64,000 nt of DNA from Datnioides undecimradiatus (Eukaryota; Chordata; Actinopteri; Lobotiformes; Datnioididae): the NCBI GenBank assembly GCA_008933995.1, contig WARS01000032.1, forward strand, positions 496,001 to 560,000, given 5' to 3'. Both the position numbers and the translations under genes were made by a program. The notes under the pieces were generated by a model. The model was not told the origin of the DNA. It searched no databases and saw only the letters and a list, made by a program, of their open reading frames with translations. Below are positions 13,251-25,963 of the stretch, piece after piece; within the stretch, counting starts at the first letter, position 1; the number at the start of each line of letters is the position of its first letter.

Positions 13251-16200
13251 ACCAGTGCTGGTGGTCTGCTTCGCGAAGAGAAGTCTTCAAGAAGAATAAT
13301 TATTTATAAATCTCCTTTAATCAGTCCCTTTTGGGGTTAGGATTCACTGTCCACGTATTGTGTGTTGTAGATATCTTCCCGTGAGATGATATCGACTTTT
13401 CTCTTTGGTTTGGTTTGTTTTCTGCTGTCATAAAAATTAATGGTGCTTTTTATGAGATATTGTTGGGTCATAACTCACGCATTTCAGTTTCAATTAGCAT
13501 GTGAATGACCATGTTCTTGAGGGAGTGTCTTGTTACAATTAACATTAAAACAGCGCCATTCCTGAGCACGGCGCTCAGTGATCGAGGGAATATGTTTTCT
13601 GTTCTTGGGAGCTCATCTTTCAGCATGAGCTAGTTTTTGCAACAAAGCTAAAAGATTAAATGAATATTACAAAAATGTTGGGTTATTTCCCGGATAAGAA
13701 GATCAATGATGTTAAAGTTATTTTTTCCTGAAGCTCCTCTGAACGCGAGAGGAACATTAGTGTGACAGATGTGGCATATCGGTAGTGGTCGTGACTGAGC
13801 TGTCCTTGTTTTCAATGACATACAGCTTTGCTTAGATAAAAAGTGACCATAAATGGTTGAAACCTTCAAATAAAGAATCTAGTGTAAGGCGCCACAACTT
13901 TGCAGCAGTGTTCTGAAAACTTAAACTACTACTGCTTTCATTTAGGCTCAGTGAACTGTGGCCAAGTACGGTTTTTTGTGTGTATATTGTATTTTCCGTA
14001 TGATTTACATTTAATTTGACATAGCAGAGGAAGAAAAGAAGAAACATTGATCCTCAAAGCCAAATCAATTTTCATATGCAGCCTTGTGAAACAGTTACTT
14101 TGAGTTAATAACTGAGTGACTGTGTGCCTTAATTCATGGCTCACAGGTCTATGAAAAGAGAAAAATTGAGAAAGAGCAAAGATAATTATCATTATTCGGA
14201 ACAAACATAAAAATGTATTTTCTCCTTTCCCTTATTTTATATCCCACTATAGAAGAGGTCAAAGGTGAAAACAAGTATAAAATAAACACACAGCCCTGAC
14301 AGCCACCAGCCTATTCATCAAGAAAGTCGACTGACATCAACATCCGCTGGCTAAACATGGAGTAGGTAAAATATTGTTCTCTGCTGTTTACCTCACACAC
14401 CGGCCGCCCTTTAATCTCTAATCCCTCTTTTAGCCCTCAGACAACACAGGCCAGCAGACCCATTGTATGGAATTCCACATTGCTCTCTCAAGGTGTGTGA
14501 TTAACCCCTACTGTACATAAGAGCAAACACCACATCAAAGGCCGCCACAGAGGGTGTCTGCAGGTGACAGGTCGGTGGGAGGTGAAGGGTCAGTCGCAGG
14601 CTGGCAGGGACGGAGACAATAATCAAAGAGGAAAGTTGGTTTGCTGACTGGAAAACCAGGGTGAGGGTTTTTGTTACAATGACTCCCTACTCCTCCACCT
14701 CAGCTGAAATTAAACTGTTGTCCTTTAAAACCAAATAGTCCCAATGTGCCTTATGAAAAATGACCCTACAAACACTGCTGCTGCTCGTTATGCGATAAAG
14801 TAGACAAGACGTATTCATCAAAGGATTGGCTGAGCAATCTGTGACTCTGAAACAGGCGGTGATGTTGAGACGCTGTTCTTTCTTGTGACTTATTTGTCTA
14901 ACCTTCAGAGACAAAAAGTCTCCCTTACAGGATAACGCATAGACACACTATATGTAAAGTATGTAAATCATATCTAATAATATAAATTTCATGTGATGTC
15001 TAGAAGTATACACTTGGTAATGTGACATATAACATGTTTTTGTTCCCATGACTCTCCTGTGTGTTTCACACAGTTCCAGAAATGTTTTTTCCTCTGATGT
15101 CTTGTGATGTCTCCCCAAACAGCCTGTTATTATATTTTCATTTTTAGTCATTCCTCCTTATGTGAGGCCTTTATGTATCGCTGGTGGACATTTCAAAATC
15201 CAGTTTTTAAGATCCGGGGATAAAAGATAATTACAGTTTAACGCAACACAACAGGTCTTATTTTTTTTTTGATGGTGGTCAGTTCGACGCTCACAATCTT
15301 AACATCTGCAAATAGACGAAAAAAAAAAGACCGAAACCACTTTCACAACACAGAGGAAACGTTTTGCAGAAATGCAAAGAAACACTGCAACTTGTACACA
15401 AAAAAGTTGTGGCATCTCCCCCGGAAAATTCAAGTACAGAACATGCTTGCCACCATATAGTTTTCAGTAAAAGTTGGCTCGTCTACCTGGTTGTCACATT
15501 TACATCACTGCCAATCAGAGCTGGAGCTGACAAACAACCATGATTATTACTGAGTCATTTGATGCATGCTTGAATGCTAATTGTACCCTTCCACACTGAT
15601 GACAATAACCAGATGTTAGGGAGTCAGTGTGTTTCTTCTGCAGTGTGAAAGGAGCTCAAGTTAAATGCAAAGACATGTCTGACAAAATAATGAATAGTGA
15701 TTATTTCGTAGGACATGCTGTGGACTTGAAAGCATTTCCCTATTCTTACCCACACACGTGTTATGCAGTGCAGTACTGATATAACTATTCTTAAAACTCA
15801 GTCATGCTTTCCTTATATAAAGGAATAAAATGCCTATCTTCCTGACTGTACTTACAAGCACATTCAGATGCAGGTGTCTGTGATTTTATAGCAGGGTGAT
15901 AGATCTGTTTAGCAGGTGCTGGCACCAAAGTAGAGTCAGGTTGTGACGTGATGTTGCTCTCCATAAACAGAGTCAGCACAAACACACACAAACACACTCA
16001 CACCTAACCCCGCCAACAGAGAATTTGCGACAAGACCACACAATCTGTATTTACCCCTTGCATTGCACTGCATAAACACTGCTGCTATTAATTGAGATCA
16101 TGCTGTTTGTGTGCTACTCCGTGTTGCCAGTGCGGGTTTTTGAGAACAGAGACATTTCAGATCCCTTCTTCTCTCCCCTTCTTCTCCCCCTTCCTCCTCC

Positions 16201-16959
16201 CCCTACTACACTAATTGAGTGATTCAGAACAGGGCTCAGACACGCCGCCCCTGCGACTCTATCTGACTGGGATATTATCGGAGTGGCTGTCAGACAAGGG
16301 TCCAGAGCGGCTTGAGAGGAATGCAGCTTACAACTGTGGGCCAGCAACAGACTCTCTACTGCAACTGCAGAGCCTCACTTCCACCCCTCCTTATTCCCCC
16401 CAACCACCTCAGGCCAATCAGTCAACAGGACCCCAGGGGCCATTTTCAAAAACAATCACTCTCTCTAAGTAGTCAAGAGGTGCCAGGGCTAATTATAAAC
16501 AAACTATTGATGTTCTAGCAAAGGATTGTGCTAGACCGTGCCAGTGCAGTAAATGTTTGTGCATGCGTGCACTTGTGTGTGCATGCGTGCCTGTGTGTGT
16601 GTGTGTTAGGGTCACAGGAAGGTTCTGCTTGACAGAGCATTCAATTGGTCATTTAACAGACCTCACGCAAAGTGAGTGAGCGCTCCACGAAAACGGCTAT
16701 GGACTCCTAATCACAAGCGTTAAGGTTCCTCTGCAACAAATAGCAAGAAACTTTGTTAAGGAAGAAAATAATTACCTTAGTTGTGACCTTACTACACTTT
16801 CATCAGTGTTTTGTAAATTCAGAGCAAAGATGAAGCTGAGTGTCATAATCACCAAGTAGTTGAGAGGATATTGCCAATGTTGATGATTGTGATGTTGATG
16901 AAGCTTGACATTAAAGCATCCAGAACTGACCAATGCTTGGCACTCTGCGGGGCTGTTTC

Positions 16960-17400
16960 TTACATACAGTGAAATGTTAATGCTAACTTAGCTACACGGT
17001 CACAACAGCAATGCTAACATGCTGATGTTTAGCAGGTGTGCGTTCACCCTAGTTAGCATTTTATTATGATAACATTTCATAATGAGTGCTAAATACAAGT
17101 AGGAATATTATTAGTTTTGCAGGTATTTGGCCATAAAATAGAACCTGGACCAATAGAAGTTTTGTCATAATGATCGCACCAGATGAAGGGATCATGAATG
17201 TCTACCAAGTTCCATGGCGATCTATCAAAATGTTGTGGAGACTTTTTAAAAAACAAAACACAGACATCAACCTCATGGTGGCAAAAGAGAAAGATCACCT
17301 AGATTCATCCTCTGGGGACCTCGAATGTCTGTGTAAAATGATCAAATATTCAGATTTTTAAGAGTGAAACAAAGTGGTGGACTCACTGTCTGACTGAGAC
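16960..17400 (+). repeat. High-copy teleost interspersed repeat, class not assigned
   Basis: Contains a run of landmarks I recognise from many fish introns and intergenic regions: ATGCTAACATGCTGATGTTT, TTAGTTTTGCAGGTATTTGG, CCATGGCGATCTATC, AACCTCATGGTGGC, TTCATCCTCTGGGGACC and AAAGTGGTGGAC. The module ending in GAATGTCT occurs twice (near 17,195 and 17,325), an internal direct duplication typical of this repeat. A 63-codon ORF overlaps it but is chance. Confidence 0.65.
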
Positions 17401-20400
17401 AGACCAAAACACTTCTGGAGAGGCTAAATACTTGTACCAAGAATGTAAAAATGACTGCTGAAACCAAAAGCTCAGTCTCAAGTCATTAACTTCAGAGTGA
17501 CACCCAGTGAATCTGGTTTCACAGCTGAGTGTTGCCCACTTTAAAATAATGTATTTAGGCTGAAATCCAGTGATAAGGGTGTGTTGTGCTGGTCTGTGCT
17601 GTGTGACGGAGACAGAGAGCAGAGTGACAGACGCTCTGCAGAGCCAAACAGTCCCATCCTCCTACGGTTAAAACAACAGTCTTTTCCTTGGAGCTATCGC
17701 ACTATGACACATAGTCTGATCCAAGAACGCCATATTTATTTTGGTATGGGCTACATTTCTTTCCTTTAAGTAATGAATTAAGAAAACATAGAGCCTGGCA
17801 GTGGGATGTGGGGATGTGTGGGAGAGAGCAGCACTGTGCGCTGTCTCACTGTAAACCGGAAAGGAATGGATGTGGACGCAAGGTATCCTAGGATAGGATC
17901 ACTCCACTCATCCTTTCGCCCGCTCATCCTTTCATTTCTTGACCCTACAACCTTTTCCTCTGCTGTAGTCATGCTTTCAGTCCCTGAGAGACAGCCAAAC
18001 TTGGGAGGACTGGATGAAGTGGGAGACAGAGAGTAGTGGAGTTCAAGGGAGTAGGGCGATGTCTTGAGAGCAGTCTAAAACACTTCATGGCAGAGAGAAT
18101 AAAGCAATTGTGAGTCTCTAGACAACACTAGTATATGAATCTGCACAGACTGTGTGTGTCTTTATGAACGTACAGCAGTATCAGTTAAACAGGTCAGCCA
18201 AAGTGGTTCGGGTACAGCTCCCTCCCCTTTAAGCCCTCTACAGAACACCTTCTGCAGAAGGGTTAAATAAATGTTAGTGGTGAGATAACCAGCCTGTTTA
18301 TTGAGGGGCCTCTGGCAGGACAGCTAATAGGGCTGCTTGGATTACCCCTTTGATGATGTCATACCGCCCCTTCGACCATATCAGGCATCCTTTTCTTTCC
18401 ATCTCTTTTTGTACATTATTTCAGAACTGGAACAAATTGTGCTAAGTAAATAAAACAGCATGACACTGAAGCACAATTGAAGGGCTTTTACTCAGATAAC
18501 ATTGCATCAGTGCTTATTGAAGAGATTAAAAACTCTATTTTTCTCTGGTATATCTGTCAGCTTATTGCAACTGAGACCCGTGAAGTGCCCAGTTTGGCAG
18601 AGATACATTGTGACAAATGATGTAGGATGTCTGTTACTCAGCGTTTGACTTAGTGTGAATTCAAGGCCAGGATCATCTTAATCCTGCCAAATAAGTCGCA
18701 AACAAGCAGGCTGGTTTCCTCTATGTTTAAAATAACACAAGTGTGTTTTCTTTTTCTTCAGACTCTGAAGAAGTTATTTGTTAAAGCAAGGTCATTTTTC
18801 ATTTTAAACAAACCAACATTAATACGTGCATGGTGGTAAATGTGTTCGGAGAATGAGTTCTGCACAGCCAGAGAAAGTTGTTGTTATATATTAGAGCAAT
18901 ATAGGTTTTATTGACCACCTTTGTATATATATCCACATATATTTTTATGGTTATGTTAAGATTAACCTCTTTCCATGGCCTACCTAGACTTCCTTTTCAA
19001 AATATGTATTTCAGTTCACCGCACAATGAATACAAAGTCTACACCCACATGGTATTGCAGATTTTCTAATTATAGACAGAAATAACCACAATAAAAACAC
19101 ATAGATCCAATCTTTAATGTGATATTATAACAAACAAAAATCCAAAGAAAAAAAATAAATCGTTCATACCACAGTGTCTCTATTCAACATTGTTAAAAGA
19201 AATCCAATGAAGATACCCATTCAAGATTAAATCCAAACTTTAGAGCACACGCCCGCAGTAGATTCACCTACAACCTCACTGATCTGACACAAAGATACCA
19301 CAACAGAGAACAACAGATAGCATACGCCAAATATGGCTGAGGAAAGAATTTCACGACCCACTGTGACAATTTCCAGATTTTTCTAAAGAAACCCTCCACA
19401 TTCATTCCCTCCTTTAAAACGTTCCACCCCTGGTTTTTACGTCCACATACGCCTTCACTTTCTCCTCCTTTTTCCTGTTTCCCAGTGAAAAACATAGAGG
19501 GTAAGTCCTGAAGGTGAGTTTCAGTTCAAAGTTGAAAAGGGCACTACTGAAAAACATTGGCAGGTGTTCAACAAGTTGGGGGCATTTATGATAACAGTCA
19601 AGTTTACCTGGTGCTCTTGGTGACTGGCTGTGGATTTAGCGTAACTGGAGGAGAAAAAATGGCTTGAGAGAGATATGAAGTGTGTCCTCTGTCAAGGTCA
19701 GTTTGTAAGTTTGTGTTCAGATTCCCTCTCCTTCACTCAGTCCTTGTGGCAATAGCAATGCCTTACAGTGAAGTTGCAGCTTACAGCGTAATTTCTGTGT
19801 ATAGAGTGAGGTTGGTTGAATTGTGCAGTGTAAGTGAAAGCTTGACCTCATAACTGCTTAGTGTTAATACTGCAGGAATTCACTGGAATTTTGTTTTCAT
19901 AAATGAGAACAGGAAAGGGTAACAGTGGAGGCATAAATCAGGAATTTTTTTTCTTCTTCTCTCCCTTCAGAATAAGTGACTGCATGAGTGTAATAATAAA
20001 CATCTCAGGCAGAGATTGATGTCGGATGGGCCTGACTGAGGGCACGTAGTTGCTAATCTGTGTGTAGGCCGTGCCCACTTCGAGGACCGACTCTCCTCAC
20101 AATTCCCACATTATTCGGGGGCGAAGCAGGAAGAAATGACAGACATAATTTCCCTGTGATCAAACATTGTTGATCCCTGCTCACAGCCGATGAAATCTGT
20201 ACTGGGCACAAAATAATTGAATGTGCTGAAATTGGGAACTATTTTGAGGTATTTCCTCTCTTTAGAACAGCGGGGCAGTTTGGCTTAATTAAGGAGGGAA
20301 AAACAGGAAGTTTTAAAGTCACGTCTATAATTAATTGGTCGCCTCAGCCAAGGGGTCTGCCTGGTCAGGGCAGCATAAGGAAGCCGCTCTGTTGTTGTGC

Positions 20401-23400
20401 TCAGTCACTGGGTTCACATAAGGCTTACCACAGACTTTGCTATTCTGGAAATTTTCAAGAGGAAAACTACAACTTTTTTGTTGCATCACCTCTAAATGTA
20501 ATTCCTGAAATCTTGGGCTGCAGCGATATTGTTAAATTCGGTCAGATGGTGAGGTTTAAACAAGCTTCTAGTTTTTTTCAGATTAGCTATAATTTTTTTT
20601 TACAGGTAAAACTGATAAACTGGTTAAAAGTGAGAATCCCCTGTAATGTTACTAATCATCCCTCTTTGCACTAGAAAACAGTGAGTGTCCATAAGTGTGA
20701 TATGAATGCCTGAACCAGGAAGTCAGGCTGTAACCCCAGGGAGATTCCCAGTGGATCGCCATAACTTGTGAGGCGAATGGCCAGTAACCAATGAAAACAT
20801 GTACAGGCATTATTAGGCTGGGTTCTGGTAGCTGTTAGCTGTGTAGAAACATATAACACAACTTATGTCGAAAAACCTGCTCCGTTTCTTCTATTTCGTT
20901 TCGTTTCTTCTATCTTTGATAAAACTGTAATTTATCACTGTGATTCAAATATAATTGATTCAAAATGTTTGAGAGATTTTTTAAAGACTTGAGGCAGGCT
21001 AGCCTCAAATAATCAAGGAAACATAACTTAACATAACAAATATTTCCCTTAAATTCTTTAATGCATAGGACTGTTGCCCAGGAAAAGACTTCATTCTTAA
21101 TGTCAGATCATCAATTCTGAGGAAACAGCGCCAGCCTCCATGATTGTGTAACTGTTTGTTTCCCCCACTTGTTTTTCTTTTCTTGTTTTTTTATTTTTTT
21201 TCCAGATCTCAGGAACTACTTTGGTGAGTAGCCTAAAATGTTTTCATCAGAGACGTCTGGAGCGAAACCCAAGACGTGATTGTTTTCTTTTAAGATTTTG
21301 GCTTTGTACATTTCCTTCAAAGGGAATATGAAATAGATCTCTGTTTATTTGGAGATGTCTCATTTTTGTAAGTTTGTAAAAAGCAAAAAATGTGGTTAAA
21401 AAATATCTGATAATCTGCCGACAATGGCTGGTTAGATTTTAATGAGCTGCTGTCTCTTCTGTTTGGGAGCCTGCCATGCGTCAGCCTGTTATTTATTTTA
21501 GATGCTCATTTGGTTATCAGGAGTTTTCATAAGAGGTCTCACTAGAGAGACGCCCAATCAGTAGGCAAGAGGGGAGCCTCGCTGGTCTCTTCTGTCAAGC
21601 TGCTGCATCCTGCAATTTATCCCCCGTCTTCACTGTGTGGCTGTGCTGCTATCTTGAGCTCTAGATGTAAATTTATTACATTTCAAGACTTCAGTGAGCC
21701 AAATGGTGTTTACACAGGCATACCTCATTCTGAAGTCTGAGACACTGCATTGCATTCTGGGTAGGAGGGGCTGGTAAAATCCCACCAAACTCCATAGCCC
21801 TCAGTTGACCCAAATGACTAAATAAAAAAGTCCATGCAGATTCTGTAGAAGCCTGGAGGTGTTGAGATAAACAACTGATACCAGTCAGGAAGGCATTGTT
21901 CACCATCCAAGTCAAGTCATAGATACAAAATACAAACATACAACATACAACATGGAGCATGGAAATCACCCATCTCTGACTCATTTTATAGTTTTGCCTG
22001 TTTCACACCAGAACAACATTAGAAAGCTTTACTCAGTGTCTCTCTCAGACATCTCAAAACTGAAACTGAACCCAGTTGGTCCTTTCACAATCATGACTGA
22101 CTCCTGATCATACATCACCAGGAGAGAATTTGCTCTCCCTGTCGAGTCAGTGATTAGCATATTGCTTGTTGACATATGTTTAATTGATTAAAACAGTCCT
22201 GCTGTGATTTCACTGTGTTTTGTTTTTAAAGGCCAGGGTTCTGATAGAAATACTCCGGGAAGTATTGCATTTGGCGGCGAGCTCGGGTTCCCATACACGA
22301 GAGCGCTGAACTTAATTCAAAACGCCTTGGACACAAGGCTGACTGTTGGGCCAGTAGGAGAGGAGAGATAGCTGTAACCTTGCACTGAACTCCCAAGAAT
22401 CTTAGCGTACTCCTCGGATCGCGGCAGCAAAAAAATACTTACACGAGTTACATGATTTAGTGGCTGAGTTTCAAAGCCCAGACCCCTTTAGGCAGAGGGC
22501 TTGGTAATGAAATAACTTTTCCATTAGAGAGTTACAGTTGTCTGACAAAACTGGCATGGTATTGAAGAAATAAGGTTGGATTTGATAGTCAAATTGTGCT
22601 GGGCTTGTCACATACTTTACATATTTTACTTTGTTCCTGAAAATCCACACAGCATGAAAAGAAATGTTACTACCGTTGAGAGGGAGTTTACTGGAGAGCT
22701 GACCAGTAAGGAGCCCAGTGGAGAAGTAGCAACCTGTCTTCATGACCACAATGTCTGCCCCTTTTTTGGTGTGATATTCAGTGTCTATCTTCCTATTTAA
22801 ACGTGCCTTAATTCATCACATTTCAAACCACGTGTTGCTGCCATCCACTGTAAATTGGTTAATTTTGTCACAATAGAAAAAAAAAACATTTTTATGTGAC
22901 ATTTTCATACGAATTAGATTATGCAACTCCTTATCACCAGCTAATAAACACAACAGCGTAACATCATATCTTGGTCCCAGAGAGGACAAATTCTGATTTT
23001 TCCTTCACTGCCACTTTAGCAAATGTTAACAAAGAAGAACATGTTTATTGTGGTTTTCATGATGATAAAAATCACCTTAAGAAAGGTCACCTGACATTTT
23101 CCCTTTCCTTTTCCTCCATTTCAAGAACAACAGGTCCTCAGAGCAGTGAACAATAAGGATAAGGGGCTGTCAGTGAAATGGGCTTTTAGTCTAATGAGAC
23201 ATTTTTTGGACTATTGGGGGTCTAGAATAATTTGTTGTCTCAAAACTGGGCATTACGCATATCTGTAGATGGTTCAATAAAGAAAGAACTGCGTGGTTAG
23301 CATGAGCAGCCTTAACATGCGTGGAAAAATGCTCCACATGCAGCAAATCAAAATCTCACAGATTGACAATCAAATTAAAAGAGATGTCTGGATGTATTAC

Positions 23401-25919
23401 AGGCAGAATAATCTCCGACAAATAATAAAACCATCCGAGCAATTATTCCAAGATATTGTCTTTAGATTTTGTGAAAATCCAGTCTAGTTAAAGTTTGTTT
23501 TGTGCAATGTAAAGTACAGTCATAGTGCCCAACATGTAACGACAAATGGGCCTGAACACTTTTGGAATTAACTATTTACACAAAACCTGAACAAACCATT
23601 ATACTCACCATTCATTGTCCTCTAACAGCAGATAATGTTAAAGAGCTCTGTATTCTACGCTCTACACTTGTTAAAAAAAATGTCCACATCTCTTTTTTAC
23701 AATGACCTTGTGTTTGTGTGTGCCTAAGTGCACGTTTGGCACACTGTTCATAGCAGAAAGTTCCCAGGAGTCTGCAGCTTTAGGAGGAACAACAGACTGA
23801 ACAAACAGAAAATGTGAGCAGCTTTTTCACTGAAAGCCTGTGCATTTAATCCCAACTGTGTTTCATTTGTCTCGAGTGTCATATCAGAGTAGTGTTTTAT
23901 TTACTGTGCTTGCATTACCATACGCTCAGCTATTCAAGAAGAGATCTATTTTTCCCAATATGTATGTATGTATTCCTCCCTTGCAGCATTGAGTCTTAAT
24001 TGTTTGATGTGGGATGGAGGACATATGGACCACAGAGCTGCCACCAAGATGTTCAAAAAAGAAAATGTCTGTGGGTCAGCCATGTCTGGATGCAGCCTGC
24101 AGCCTGGATGATTACCACAGCTGCATTTTCAACATCTGCCTTTCTTACAAGATCCCAACCAGGTATAAAATTACACAAGTTGCCTTGCTCCTCAATGAAG
24201 TTAAGCACTGGAGAAGGCAACAGGTGCGGAAGGAGTTGGAGATGAAATAAGAGAAAATCTTATTTTACAGTTCATTATTTTTTGAATGGCAATATGGCAG
24301 TAAGTCATCATATATCATGGGTTCATGTTATTCAAAAATAAACAACCAGGAATGTCTGTTTTTGTTAATTCAGCAAATTAAATATCCATAAACTGAATGC
24401 TTTGATCACATCAAAGTCCAATATTGCTATTGCCGTGACTAAAGATATGTGCTGATCTGATTAGAGGCACCAACTATGACGGTATAAAGAATATTAAGTT
24501 TTCCATAAATTTCCCTTGGGATTAATACATTTCTTCTTATCTTCAATACAGACCATAACATCAACAACATTAAATTCTGGTCCTGCATAATGAAGTTGCA
24601 TTATGAAGTCCTGGAAAAGCAATTCCTGGTTTCAAGCTCATAAACTTACAAGAGATATGTATACAGGTATAAATTTGGGAGGGCTGTGGTGTCAGAGTGA
24701 CAGTCAGTATCAGCCAATAACCTCAGCCGAGGGCTCAGAATCACTATCAGGAGAAAAAAACGTTAAACAGTTGAGAAATTTACATTATAAATCCATTATC
24801 GTATACAGTAGAACAGTATGCAAATCACCAGAACTTAGTAGTTATTTGAATAATGGACTGTTCTCAAAACATTTTTTTTCATTTTCACAGATAACTGAGA
24901 GTTAAACAAATTTAATATCAGGGCGGCGATGTCATGGTGCAGGACATTTTCCAGGTTGACCGATTGTTCCCAGGTAACCAATGAAACTTGTGATTCACTT
25001 TCAGGTTAAAGGGTTGTAGGTTGTCAAGGAACTTTTACTTTTTCCGTCATAACAAGAGCTCTTTCCTTTCGTCTTTTCCTCCTCGACCAGCCTTCAGTCA
25101 CCTCCAGTTCCCATTAGGTCCTATTCCTGACAAATTCCTGGCATTCCTTATAATGCACACACACACACACACTCACGCTGTGTCCCACCCTCTGATTTTC
25201 ATTCTTCTCCACCAGAAGTGTCATTCGTTCCAACACCCAACCTTCCCTGAACACACTCCCACTGGTTCTGTAATAAGAACACTTAATATACATAGTGATT
25301 TGATGTCATCTCTGTGTGCAGCCACACATTTCACTGTCATTTGGTTTTTAACAACAATGTCTTAACTGTAGAGAGAGCACTTGTTTATTAGTTTCTCCTG
25401 AACCTTCCCCCTTTTGTGTGACAAACCTCCAGTGAGTAAGAGTGTGAGAGTTTACGACAGGTGTGTAGGAGGCACATTTATTCTTTCCTATACAGTCATG
25501 GATATGTTTACTGACTGAGAAGGCAAAATGCTGTGTGGACATAGCTTTGAAAGCAAAGTTTGGCTTTCTGTGAATCTGACAGCGTGAATTAATCACAGAA
25601 TCCAGAACAATAAATGATTTATATACACAAACTCTCTTTCCATTAGACATCTTTTGATTGTACTCCAAGTCTAAAATGACTCCACAAACAGGACAGTTAT
25701 CATGTTTTTAAGTGGGGGTTTTTTCTCAGACTGTGCCGCCGTGTCTGTTGAGGAAACCCAAAAGGGCTGAGTCAGAGATCCCATCTCTTCCGGAGGCAGG
25801 GCCAGCAGTGATCTCCTTTGAAAGGCAGCATGGAAAGATCAACGGGCATCTCCTGAGGGAGCCACTGGGGCCATACTGTGCTGCTGCACCATGGCCAAAC
25901 AACCCTGGGGCCTGTAGTC

Positions 25920-25963
<44 letters not shown>

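Larger units (their letters stand above)
8491..16959. other. Intergenic DNA between cables1 and gata6, second part
   Basis: No supported gene. Contains a 47-bp (TG)n tract at 12,632-12,678, a transposon 3' fragment at about 13,110-13,250, and a pyrimidine-rich stretch at 9,170-9,270. Several ORFs of 60-106 codons occur here, but they overlap each other on both strands and lack family features or exon borders. Confidence 0.55.
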
